From Cyclina sinensis (Eukaryota > Mollusca > Bivalvia > Venerida > Veneridae): a DNA stretch of 64,000 nt. Of the stretch, positions 11,975-21,673 are shown one piece after another (position 1 is the stretch's first letter; each line of letters opens with the position of its first letter). Location: positions 23,963,770 through 24,027,769 of the forward strand of contig JAAONU010000002.1 in assembly GCA_012932295.1 (NCBI GenBank), written 5' to 3'. Position numbers and translations under genes: made by a program. Under the pieces are notes generated by a model. It worked only from the letters and a program-made list of their open reading frames with translations. It was not told the DNA's origin and did no database searches.

Positions 11975-12127
11975 ATGGACGTCAAAATTCTTCAGCAAGG
12001 GGTGCGTAATGGACTCGCCCAACCGCCATGTTTGTCGGGTTACTTATTCTTACAACTGAAAAATACCATCATCAATGTACGATCTCAGTACCAGTCTTCA
12101 GGCTCGTGTTGGATAAATACAGGATAA
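11975..12127 (+). other. Small open frame of 50 codons with good start context
   Basis: ATG in a strong context (caaaATGG) opens MDVKILQQGVRNGLAQPP and closes at TAA after 50 codons. The local DNA has more CpG than its flanks. There is no recognised family and no convincing splice donor. It may be a remnant or chance. Confidence 0.12.
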
Positions 12128-12938
12128 TCGCAATATTTTTTGCTATATGTCATTTTTAACTAGAGAATATAGTCTAAATAAGAGTATGGTTTGTTTGTTT
12201 TTTCCAAAACTTGCACTTAAGAAAAAAATAAATGCTTGCTTCCGGGCGATTCTAATCAGGATTCAAACTCCCTGCCGGGGTTACTTCCCCTGATTAGTAC
12301 AGTAAAAGTAGCAAAGCGTGACGTAACCGGTGCGAGGAGTTTGATCAGGATTTTTCCGTGTTTTATATATGCTTGATAAGGGTCAGGGCAATATCGTATT
12401 TTTTACCTAAAATTTATTCTGTTTGAAATTGTACACATAATATTCTTATGGTATTGAAGAACTGTATCTAGCTTTTGTTAAGTATACATTTTTTAGTAAT
12501 AAATAAAATTAAAAAACTACGCAAATAGTCAATTAATTATGCGTAGACTGGTTTACAACAAAGCAATATTTACAAGGTTTTAATGCTGCAAATTTTAACA
12601 TGATGTATAAAGATATTGGGATGTTTTTCATAAAGAAGCTAAATCGTCCGCTTTCAAAAATAGTCCAGCTACTATAAAAATTACAATGTGTATTTCATCT
12701 ACTTTATAATTTCTGTGTGAAAATTATCAAATATAACTTCGCTTTTCAGTGCAAAGCATGTTGTAAGATTATCAAATTAATGAATGAAGAACATGAAATA
12801 CATTCATCTATCGATAAGACGAAATGCATGGCTGAACGGCGATTTCAAGCATTTTTGGAAATGCTAATACTTGTTATAATAATCCCTTCAATATAGGTTG
12901 AAATGCCTTAATAATTGATACATTGTAGATAAGACATG
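12128..12938. other. No gene seen
   Basis: AT-rich sequence. The only structure noticed is an imperfect inverted pairing between tcaggattcaaactcc near 12,256 and ggagtttgatcagga near 12,336. Confidence 0.4.
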
Positions 12939-13858
12939 AGGGCCATGATGGCCCTAGATCGCTCACCTAAATACTTTTGCCTTCAGATATGCTGTTGAGC
13001 AAACATCAGAAGCTTTTTTAAGATTTTCCCTTTATAAGTCTATTAAATTCAAGTGACCCTGGGTCGATCGAATTTTCACTCAAGGGGCATAATTTGAAAA
13101 AAACTTGGTAGAAGACCTCTAGCTGATGCTCCATTAAAAATATCTAGGTTCTAGGCTTTATGGTTTCAGACAAGAAGATTTTTTTAAGTTTTGCCTGTAT
13201 AAGCAAAAGTAAAATCAACTGACCTCCGGGGCGGGGCCAAACTTTACCCCAGTGGCATAATTTGAACAGACTTGCTAGAGGTCCACTAGACATTGCTACA
13301 TACCAATTCTTAAGGCTAACGGCCATGTGGTTTCAGACAAGAAGATTTTTAAAGTTTTCCCTCTATAAGCCAATGTAAAATCAATTGACCCACCCGGGGC
13401 AGGGACAAATTTGACCCTAGGCATATAATTTGAACAAGCTTGGTAGAGGTCCACTAGACAGTGCTACAAATCTTAAGGCTCACGGTTATGTGCTTTCAGA
13501 CAAGAAAATTTTCAAAATTGTCCCTATATAAGTCTTTGTAAAATCAATTGACCCCCGAGGCGGGGCAAAATTTTACCCTAGGGATATAATTTGAACAAAC
13601 TTGCTAGAGGTCCACTAGACAATGCTACTTACCAAATCTTAAGGCTCAGGGTCTTGTGGTTTCAGACAAGAAGATTTCTTAAGTTTTCCCTATATAAGCC
13701 TATGTAAAATCAATTGAGCCCTGGGGCAGGGACAAATTTGACCCTAGGGGTATAATTTGAACAAACTTGATAGAGGTCTACTAGATAAACATACCAAATC
13801 TTAAGGCTCAGGGCCTTGTCGTTTCAGACAAGAAGATTTTCAAAGTTTTTCCTTTCTG
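12939..13858 (-). mobile_element. Inverted copy (copy A) of a tandem-unit repeat element
   Basis: About five to six imperfect ~155-bp units, each containing ggtttcagacaagaagattttt, a ttgacccc..gggg block and aatttgaacaaacttggtagaggtccactagaca. Read on the minus strand they match the units at 25.4-27.1 kb and 61.3-64 kb. The left end is the element's 3' terminus: the palindrome AGGGCCATGATGGCCCT at 12,939-12,955 followed by agatcgctcacct. It carries no coding capacity. The 155-bp unit seems to be the monomer of the 323-bp dimer unit seen in copy B. Confidence 0.8.
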
Positions 13859-13897
13859 TTACCATAGCAACTAGAGTTCCTGATAGAATTCAATTCT

Positions 13898-15751
13898 TTG
13901 AATAACTTTGGTAGAGCTTTAGGCAAGGAATATCCGAGGCATTTTTCGTCAAAGTTGGCTCAGCGGTATAGTCGTTCCAGTCAAATTGTTGATATTGTTA
14001 AAGTATATTTAGACCTATTGAGAGGTGCACTTGGATACATTTTTGAAGACCGTTATAAATCTCGCAGAAATGATTTAGAGTCGCACTATAAACACATTGT
14101 AAACAGGGCGTTAATTGAGGCTGTCAATTAAGACCCTGTTGAAAACAATAAGACTTGTGGATTTAGCAACCTATCGGGCGAGGTCCCGTGGAGACAGTAA
14201 CTTTGATTTCTTCTTGGATTGGATAAGTCTGTATGATAACAAACTGTCTAAACATATTAAAAAAGTAGTCCCATAAATGCCAAATACACCTCTCCCCAAT
14301 TTCAAAATGAAGTGATAGCATGCATTGGTGATTACATATGTAGTAAAATAGTAAGTGATGTTACTAAATCAACCTTGTTTAGCATCACGTCTAAAGAAAC
14401 GACACATGCAAGTATTACTGAACAAATGAGTGTTTGTTTTTGTCAGATACGTTATAGATAAAGAAATTCTTGAAGACTTTATTGGTTTTATTGAGTTACC
14501 CAACAAAACCAATGCAGAAACTATAACAAAACTTTAATTGAAAATTTGAAAAAAATGGAACTTGAACCTTGATAAACGGCGAGGATACTGGTTTAATGGA
14601 GCAGCGACAATGAATGGGGCAGTCAGTGGTCTGCAGACGAGGATTGTTAATCTATTCCCGAAAGCAAAATACTTCACACATTGCAAAACCCATTGTCTTA
14701 AACTCGTTGTTGTGTCGTCGTGCTGTAAAGTGCCGCAAATTAGGAATTTTATGAATACATTAAAGAAGCTAACTTTCCTTTTCCAAAATGCTGCAAAACG
14801 TAAAACAATATAGAATAGACACATGACTGAAAAAAGTGCCGTTCAGATCTTCTTGCTCATTTGCCTGATTCTGAGTCTCTGCTGCATGGCGACAGACTTT
14901 GCCAACTCTTTCCGACACCAGATGGTTGTCAACGGTTGACTCCTTAAGCACACTTCTAGCGCATTGCGATATCATATATGATGCTCTTTGTGATGTACAT
15001 GAGGAGTCAACCGGTTAATCTGCTTCTGGTTGTGATCTGTTAAAAGCATACAGCGAGGCAACGAACATAATTAAAATTTTTCATACAATAAGATTTAAAG
15101 AAGCCTTATTTGAAAAGCTTTTTTCAAGAGCTGTTATCATTTCTGGCAAGATTGACGTGGTTCCAGAGAAACCAAGAACTGTGGGGAGACAGAGACCACG
15201 TCCTAATGTGTGGGACAAAAATACAACAGCACAAGATAATTTCAAAATTAATCATTTTTATCCATTCCTTATCACGTCATTCAACATTTTAAATCAAGAT
15301 TCCCCGACGTATTTGGAGATGTTTTGAATGGGACACTATTGATACCTGGTAATCATGATCGATTGAAAGGGCTCGAAGAACATAACAAAAATACTTTTAT
15401 TGATGACCTGCCAATGCCATCTCAATTTGAAACAGAAAAAAAAATGCTTAAAAAGGTATTATATCACCAATGTCTCTTCAAGAAAGCCGTTTATCTTGTG
15501 ACAAAAACTTTTTTCCGAATATTATTTAATGCAATACTTGAACTGTTATTAAGTTTGCCAGTAGGCTCCTGTTCATGAGGGCGAAGTATTAGCGCCCTGA
15601 GAAGACTTAAGACATGGTCTAGGTCTTCAATGAAAGACAATGATGGACTCACACTTATGTATATACATAAAGACATGCCAGTTATTTGCGAAGAAGTTCT
15701 TAAAAAGTGGGAGTCTTCTGGAAACAGGAGAATTCTGTTAGCTTTTTTTTG
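13898..15751 (+). pseudogene. Degenerate hAT-superfamily transposase (DUF4371 / ZMYM-like)
   Basis: Fragments in changing frames match, in order, the layout of DUF4371-type hAT transposases. At 14,279 onward is YTSPQFQNEVIACIGD. After it comes RYVIDKEILEDFIGFIELP (the RYVD..EEFLGFVEL motif). At about 14,590 is GAATMNGAVSGLQTRI (the DGAAVMSG.. catalytic-region motif), then FTHCKTHCLKLVVV (the CxxHxLNL motif). Near 15,600 is GRSISALRRLKTWSRSSM, the C-terminal hAT dimerisation motif (CERSFSALRRIKTYLRS type). At least one in-frame stop (TGA where C/E is expected at about 15,578) and several frameshifts kill it. The N-terminal part, 13,898-14,131, is open but not clearly part of the family. No terminal inverted repeats were identified. 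Confidence 0.78.
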
Positions 15752-16180
15752 ATTGATACATTGAATAAATCAGTAACATGTATGAATTTTTTAACTCTAT
15801 ATCATTCTGCAAAAAAAAAAAACTGCTAAATTAGTATACTAACAGCTGACTTTGTTCTTGTTCGGTAGAGAATCAGATAAATTTTTACCGATAACAGTGT
15901 GTATATTTCGGAAAGATTACTGTACTGAAAGTATGAAAGGGAAGTCGCTATGTGGAGTTTGATGCCATATGTACTGAGAGGGGTGTAGTCAATCGACCAA
16001 TTGCCGAAATAACTGAATACTTTGAATATAAAAATTTACGACATTATATTCTTTTAAAATTTACCACAATATTCTTTTATTTTTTAAGATAAATATGTGT
16101 GCACTTCTCAGTAGTTCTTGTTTATAATTTATTAAAAATTACTAATTAAAAAAAAACAGTCATGTACTGTTGACATAGGC
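15752..16180. other. No gene seen
   Basis: AT-rich flank of the dead transposase. A T-rich and A-rich stretch near 16,070-16,160 and a poly-A at 15,811-15,822 were seen. It may contain the right end of the hAT element. Confidence 0.35.
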
Positions 16181-16216
16181 TATCACGTGCACCTCCATCT
16201 ATCGATGACAGGTCAC

Positions 16217-16330
16217 GTGCTCCTCCATATACAACCTATGACAGCTGCGCCAGGGAATTGATTTGTTTGACTCAGTGGTTAGGGTGTTTGCTTTGCATCT
16301 TTCTGTTACGGACTTTCATGTTTGTAGGAA
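16217..16330 (+). mobile_element. Internally deleted SINE copy
   Basis: Shares its head (tacaacct..acagctgcgccaggga) and tail (gcatctttctgttacggactttcatgtt) with the SINE at 11,215-11,400. The B-box part is missing; the A-box region survives as tgactcagtggttag. A clear family member that could not be transcribed from its own pol III promoter. Confidence 0.65.
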
Positions 16331-16736
16331 TTATTATTATTATAAAGAAAGTTTCACATCAAAATTCGTGTAGTACCGAGGTTTAAAGGAGAAATATGTT
16401 TAAAAAAAAGTATTAAAATTGAAATTCAAGCAAACGGTTAAATTTACCTAGGTTGTTAACGATTCTTTCACAGTACAAATATGCGATATAAGTTTCAGAA
16501 ATCAAATGACCGCTATCACATCCAGTATGACCTATGTATACATGTATGTAGTTTTAATCTGTCGGCGATCAACAGACAATCTTTAGCACATGTACTGAGA
16601 AAAATTAACTTAATCTGAAAGATATTTTTCCTTATTAAAAGTGTAAACAAATGTAAGCAAGTTCACTTTTTTAACGAATGGGAAAGGTGGTTCAACTATA
16701 TTTTCTATGCCCCCACCTCGCACAACGAAGTTCTAG

Positions 16737-17810
16737 GTTGGGTGGTATACTGGATACAGCTTGTCCATCTGTCCAGGTTTAACTTGTCCGGGGCATAACT
16801 AAAAACTATTGGAGATAGAAACTGTATAGATGGATAGATCTTAATGAGGAAAAGTGCAGTAACCAAGAACCATAACTCTTTTTTTCCACAATTTTGGAAT
16901 TATTGCCCTTTGAAATTTTTCATACTTAATTTTGTGCGGGGCATAACTAAAAAACTATTGGAGGTACCAGCTTGAAACTTCACAAATAAATAGATCTCAT
17001 TGGAGAGAAGTGCAGTTCCCAAGAACTATAACTATTTTTTTCCATAATTGCCCTTTGTAATTTTTCATACTTAATTTTTGTCCCGGGCATCGGAGATCAA
17101 GATGGAACATATCTCATTGCAGAGAAGTGCAGAGCCAAAAACCCAAACACTCTCTTGCATAATTTTGGAGCCGACTGGTTTTGTTTGTCCTGGACATAAC
17201 TCAAAAACTATTGCGGTATCAAGTTGAAACTTCAACGATGGATAGATCTTATTGAGGAGAAGTGCAGTGCTCTTGAACTATATAAAAAAAATTCAAATTT
17301 TGAGTTATTGCCCTTTGTAATTTTTCATACTTAATTTTCATCCGGGGCATAACTAAAAAGGTATTGGAGATATCAACTTGAAACTTCGTAGGTAAATAGA
17401 TCTCATTGAGCAGAAGTGCAGTGCCTAAGAGCTTTTTTTCCCATAATTCTGGAGTTATTGCCATTTGAAACTTTTCATATTTAATTTTGTCATGGCAACA
17501 CTCAAAAACTATTGGAGTTATCAACTTGAAACCTAATAGATAAATAGATCTTATTAAGGAAAGGTGCATTGCTCAAGAACCATAACTCTTTTTTCCCATA
17601 ATTTTGAAGTTATTGCCCTTTCAAATTTTTCACACAATTTTTGTCCGCAGCATATCTCAAAAAGTATTAAAGATATCAATGTGAAACTTCATAGATGGAT
17701 AGATCTCAATGTGCTCAAGAACTATAACTCTCTTTTGCACAATTTTGGAGTAATTGTCCTTTGTTATTTATCATACTTAATTTTTGTCCCGGACATAAAG
17801 TAACGTTCCC
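16737..17810. repeat. Array of ~155-bp imperfect tandem repeats (second family)
   Basis: Six or seven units containing ccggggcataactaaaaactattggagat, caacttgaaacttc, agatctcattgagaagaagtgcagt, caagaaccataactc and ttattgccctttg. The cataact motif starts near 16,793, 16,941, 17,192, 17,347, 17,504, 17,650 and 17,790. A single unit of the same family recurs at 62,134-62,265. Open frames on both strands here are repeat artefacts. Confidence 0.82.
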
Positions 17811-18985
17811 ATATCAATACCCAACTGACAGAGCGGCATGCGGGGGATACTGGCGCCAGGACAACAGCAGTTCTAGTTTTCACAATAATTACAACTATGG
17901 CATCTTTCATAATAATGTCCGTATTTTCCATTGTTACCATCAGAGGCTTTTCCGGCAGTATTGCGACTAATGTTGTTTAAAACGATCAATCATATACGAA
18001 AATAAGCGATCAGAAGCGATTGGTCAATATTACCTGAATATCGATTGTTTGGTCATCTGACCCAGTGAGAAGAGAAAGCATCGTTTCATATGACGAGGAC
18101 ACTAACATCTTTTTTCTGTTTAGAATCTTTGTATGAAACTGTCATCTTCACGAATTCTATTACTCACTAAATAAATTATGAACGTATCCTATATCACTCT
18201 TATAACAATATTGTCATTAAAAGATATATACGGTCTAGGTGAAATATTATCCAAAAAATCAGTTATCATGGATATGTTACTCAAAGGACCAGGGAAGGAG
18301 TATTGGTGATTTTTAATTGTTGTCTAATACAAGCATCAGTGTAACTAAAAACAAATTCAGTTGTTTATACCTGTTAACTGCAAACCTTGACATCACAAAA
18401 AAATCTCATTTAAAGAAGGACAAAAACAAAAACAAAACAAAGAATGTTTTGCCCAGCATTCACTGGGAATCTCTTAAGCTGTTAAGAAGCATATTCTCTT
18501 AATGAGCACTGGTAGCAGTTTTCATACAAATTTAAACGAATACTCGAATCTTAAGATAATGAGTGTATGGCCGGGTACTCATCTAATCAGTTGGGCGTTT
18601 TTCATGTACCCAGAAGAATACTGCCATTAAAAATATGTCCCAAAGCAGAATGATAGTGATGTCTTTATTTGCTGTTTTTTTTTACATATATCAGTATTTC
18701 ATGATCAGCTATCGTTGTCAGCCTGATTTTTAATTCGTCAGTTATCATCTTGCTGATTTAGCCTGTAAAATCCGTAAACAATTCGCTACTTTTGGTACAA
18801 AACAATATGTCAGACAAGTCAAAGTGGACAAAACATATACTGGTACAGGGATCTTCAGCATACGTGTGCTTAATTCTTCCAATCAACGAAAAGTTACTGC
18901 ACATTCACATAGTGCTTTGGCATTCCATAACTGATCTTGGAGAGTTTATTTTCGACCAGCCATAGTATGCATCACACTAGCGGTT
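17811..18985. other. No gene seen
   Basis: AT-rich, without recognisable repeats or reading frames. Possibly upstream flank of HYOU1. Confidence 0.4.
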
Positions 18986-18989
18986 CCGG

Positions 18990-19225
18990 AGGGGGTAAAT
19001 GGTCGCAAACCCAAGTTTACGGTGGTAATCTTAGGATAACGACCGAAATTCTAATATTATTTGAGAAACCTAGTTAATCGAACGTAAACATAAGATCACG
19101 AACGTAAACTACGGTTTACGGCCGCTATCCTATGTTTACGCTCGAAAATATAGAGGTTAAAACTGTAAAACCAGGTTTTACATTTGTAAAACCTAGATTA
19201 TCGATCGTAAATCCTAGTTTAATAA
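18990..19225. repeat. Patch of GTAAAC/GTTTAC motifs in both orientations
   Basis: Over about 235 bases the words gtaaac, gtttac, cctag and atcga/tcgat recur in both orientations (agtttacgg, gaacgtaaac, ggtttacggcc, tgtttacgctcg, gtaaaaccaggttttac, cgatcgtaaatcctag). The patch can fold into several alternative short stems. It may be a decayed foldback or MITE. Confidence 0.5.
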
Positions 19226-19443
19226 TTGGACAATTGGCGTGCCATATACGTTCACATACTTCAAACTATGTTTTCGCAGCAAGGAATCTGAAATCTGACC
19301 TAACTCAGCAGCTTGCATATTCTTCAACCCAGATTCAAACGTTTGCGTCTGAAAAGTGGTCTTTAGAATTTTTTTAAGTCTTTTAACATGTATTAAATTT
19401 AAGCTGTCCTTCACTAAAAGGACTTCTTTCGTCGTCTTTTTAT

Positions 19444-19830
19444 TCATTGGCGGTACGGGTTTCCCATACGACCAAAGCCACCTGAAGAGACACGTTGCGT
19501 AGGATAATACAGGACACAGAAAGTATCACATTCCACTGACATTCCTGCTGTTTAACATGCTCAGGAGAAGCAGTGGTCGAGGGGTTAGAGCCAGACTCCC
19601 GATCCGGAGGTCGCTGGTTCCAATCCCATCAGTGGTGAGGGTCTACAATGACTTTCCGCATTCTTCACTTTCGGCGCGAGTACTGGTTTGAACCGAGGAA
19701 GCAGTCATCAAGAGGGATTAAAGTAAGAATTAAGTTGCAATTAAGAACTTGCTTTCCAATCGCTGTAAACTCATAATATCATCAAATGGGACATGTCTCA
19801 TCCGAAAGACAAAAAGTAGAATTTGTTAAA
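19444..19830 (+). mobile_element. tRNA-like SINE within a composite repeat
   Basis: A tRNA-like segment with an A box, tggtcgaggggttag, and a B box, gctggttccaatccc, lies at 19,571-19,626. The preceding block (gacacagaaagtatcacattccactgacattcctg) and the following block (gtctcatccgaaagac) also occur together at 34.36-34.49 kb, but without the tRNA-like part between them. This fits a composite or SINE-interrupted dispersed repeat. Confidence 0.6.
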
Positions 19831-19939
19831 GTAAGAGGGATTTAACTTTCAAACCCTGGATTTTCAGTCCAATGCATTACTATCGGACCATTGACCAGGG
19901 GCCTCGGTCGTATAATTTAGTCTTCTACAGCCTTAGACA

Positions 19940-20023
19940 CCCACCCGGAAGTGTACGTGTTAAATGCGCACGCTTTCCCGGAAGTTATTGGAAAACTCCA
20001 ATCAGTTTGCGACACATTTGCCG
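19940..20023 (+). promoter_or_regulatory. HYOU1: Probable HYOU1 promoter and non-coding first exon
   Basis: Two perfect ETS/GABP-type sites (CCGGAAGT at 19,945-19,952 and 19,978-19,985) lie in a locally CpG-richer patch. Next to the second is a palindromic pair of CCAAT boxes, ATTGGA-AAAC-TCCAAT (19,987-20,002). The patch ends at a strong donor, ccg|gtaagg, after 20,023. The first coding exon of HYOU1 at 21,674 is preceded by a splice acceptor, so an untranslated upstream exon is required, and this is the best candidate. The CCAAT-N9-ACACA here is only a partial match to the ER-stress element CCAAT-N9-CCACG. Assignment to HYOU1 is by position only. Confidence 0.45.
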
Positions 20024-20538
20024 GTAAGGTATTATTCGATAAAAACAACGGGTTCATACAAAGTCGGGGTAATAATAGCCTTTTTTATCCAAAATAGCAG
20101 GTATGCGTTTTTTACTACATATTCTAATTCACAATTTTGATAGAAACTGACAACTGTTGACAAACAAGTAAACACGTGGATTTCTGTTTTGACAGCCGGA
20201 CCTGGCGCAAAGTAGATCTAATACAGTTTCTTGCACATATGTGTTACAGTAACTTTCTATTTACTAATGTTCCGTAAAGGATTTCTTTTTTATCAATGTA
20301 TAAATTTAAAGCTTTGTAGTACAATAGAAAAATACTGTATCAATGCGGTCTTGAATTGTACTGAACTAACTTTTCTTATCTACAGCTACTGTATAACCCA
20401 ACAATCGATTTACGATTAAGACTAGGTGTTTAATGCTCTAGTAGTCGCAGAACAATTTGTTAAAGAAGTTTATGTTAACATGTGTAAAAACTAAAAAGAT
20501 AAGACATAGCATATAACAGTTAAAAAGTAAAAACAGAG

Positions 20539-20769
20539 ATGAGTTTACAGATTGACCTCCGCCAGTCTCTCAGAAAATATACTGAGACTGGAGCTAGATT
20601 TGACCTGGGGGCGGGGGAGTTCCAGAGTCTAATAGACCATGGGGAGAAGGAGTTGGCAAAGTACTTAGTTTTAGAGTAGGGGGATAAGATAATTAGGGTT
20701 CCTAGTGGGTATAAGGTGACTGATATCTACTGCAACTGTTTGTGCTCTAATTTTATTAATCATGAGTAG
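20539..20769 (+). pseudogene. Short protein-like frame with one internal stop
   Basis: ATG at 20,539 opens a 46-codon frame that reads like real protein (starts MSLQIDLRQSLRKY, then GARFDLGAGEFQSL). After a TAG at 20,677 the same frame continues for 29 more codons (IIRVPSGYKVTDIYC) to a second TAG. It is more GC-rich than its surroundings. It could be a remnant of a mobile-element ORF in the first HYOU1 intron. Not recognised. Confidence 0.3.
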
Positions 20770-21673
20770 GGAGTTTTTTTAACCTTTTCTCTATGGATTG
20801 CCATTCAAAGGATTTCAGCATTTGTGAGACACTGCTAGTGGAACTATAATCGATTATGATATTAAATATGTGTGACATACAATATTCTAATGTATCAAAC
20901 ACAGTCAGTCCTGTTAGTGTTTTTACTAGGAATAGAAGGTGCAGTACTGTACAATAAAAAATGTGATAGGCACACAGTTTGCACTGGTTCACAAGTCAAA
21001 ATCAAACCACAGACACTTGGATGCACTGGAGCCATATGCCACATACATGTACCACTGAACTATCTTAGACCATTCTCAATCTTATCAAGTTCTTAGTCTT
21101 GTCTGTCAGACTAGAAGCAGAGTGTCTTGTGGTTTTGTCTGCTGAATTTGGGTCAATAAGTCAAAGGAGTCCAACTCAGATGTGCATTTTTTCTGAATTT
21201 AAAGGAAACCAAAATCTTGTTTTTTCTGTAATTAGTGGACATGACTTTATCATAAGCAAAGAACTGGTCACCTGCTTCTTTTGTCTTCAGTAACTCAATC
21301 TAGTTAAGGCTAAAACTTTATTTTCCTTGCGTTACATGGTATTAATGTATAAATTCAAAGATAGTAAAGATCTTTGGTGAATTGTATACGAGCTAAATAA
21401 AAATTAGTTTATCAAAAAGTTTTATAGTTATGTAGACTTCAAGTCTTTCATTTAGCAAGATTGTGAAAGGCATTCAGTGATTATATGAGAAATGAGTACC
21501 AAGCAGTTGTAATCTACATTCCTTTATTCAAAACTGTAAAATGCAGAATTAGATAAGATTACTTGATTGGAATTAATAAAGTAATTCAGGTTGAGGTTGG
21601 TATACACTTTGCTTCAGTTGTCTGTTATGCCAGAATTTCCCTGTTATTTCAATCTGGTTTGTTCTTGTTACAG

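Noticed and set aside
19945..20020. CCAAT-N9-ACACA as an ER-stress element in the HYOU1 promoter
   Set aside because: Only three of five bases match the CCACG half; not enough to call an ERSE.
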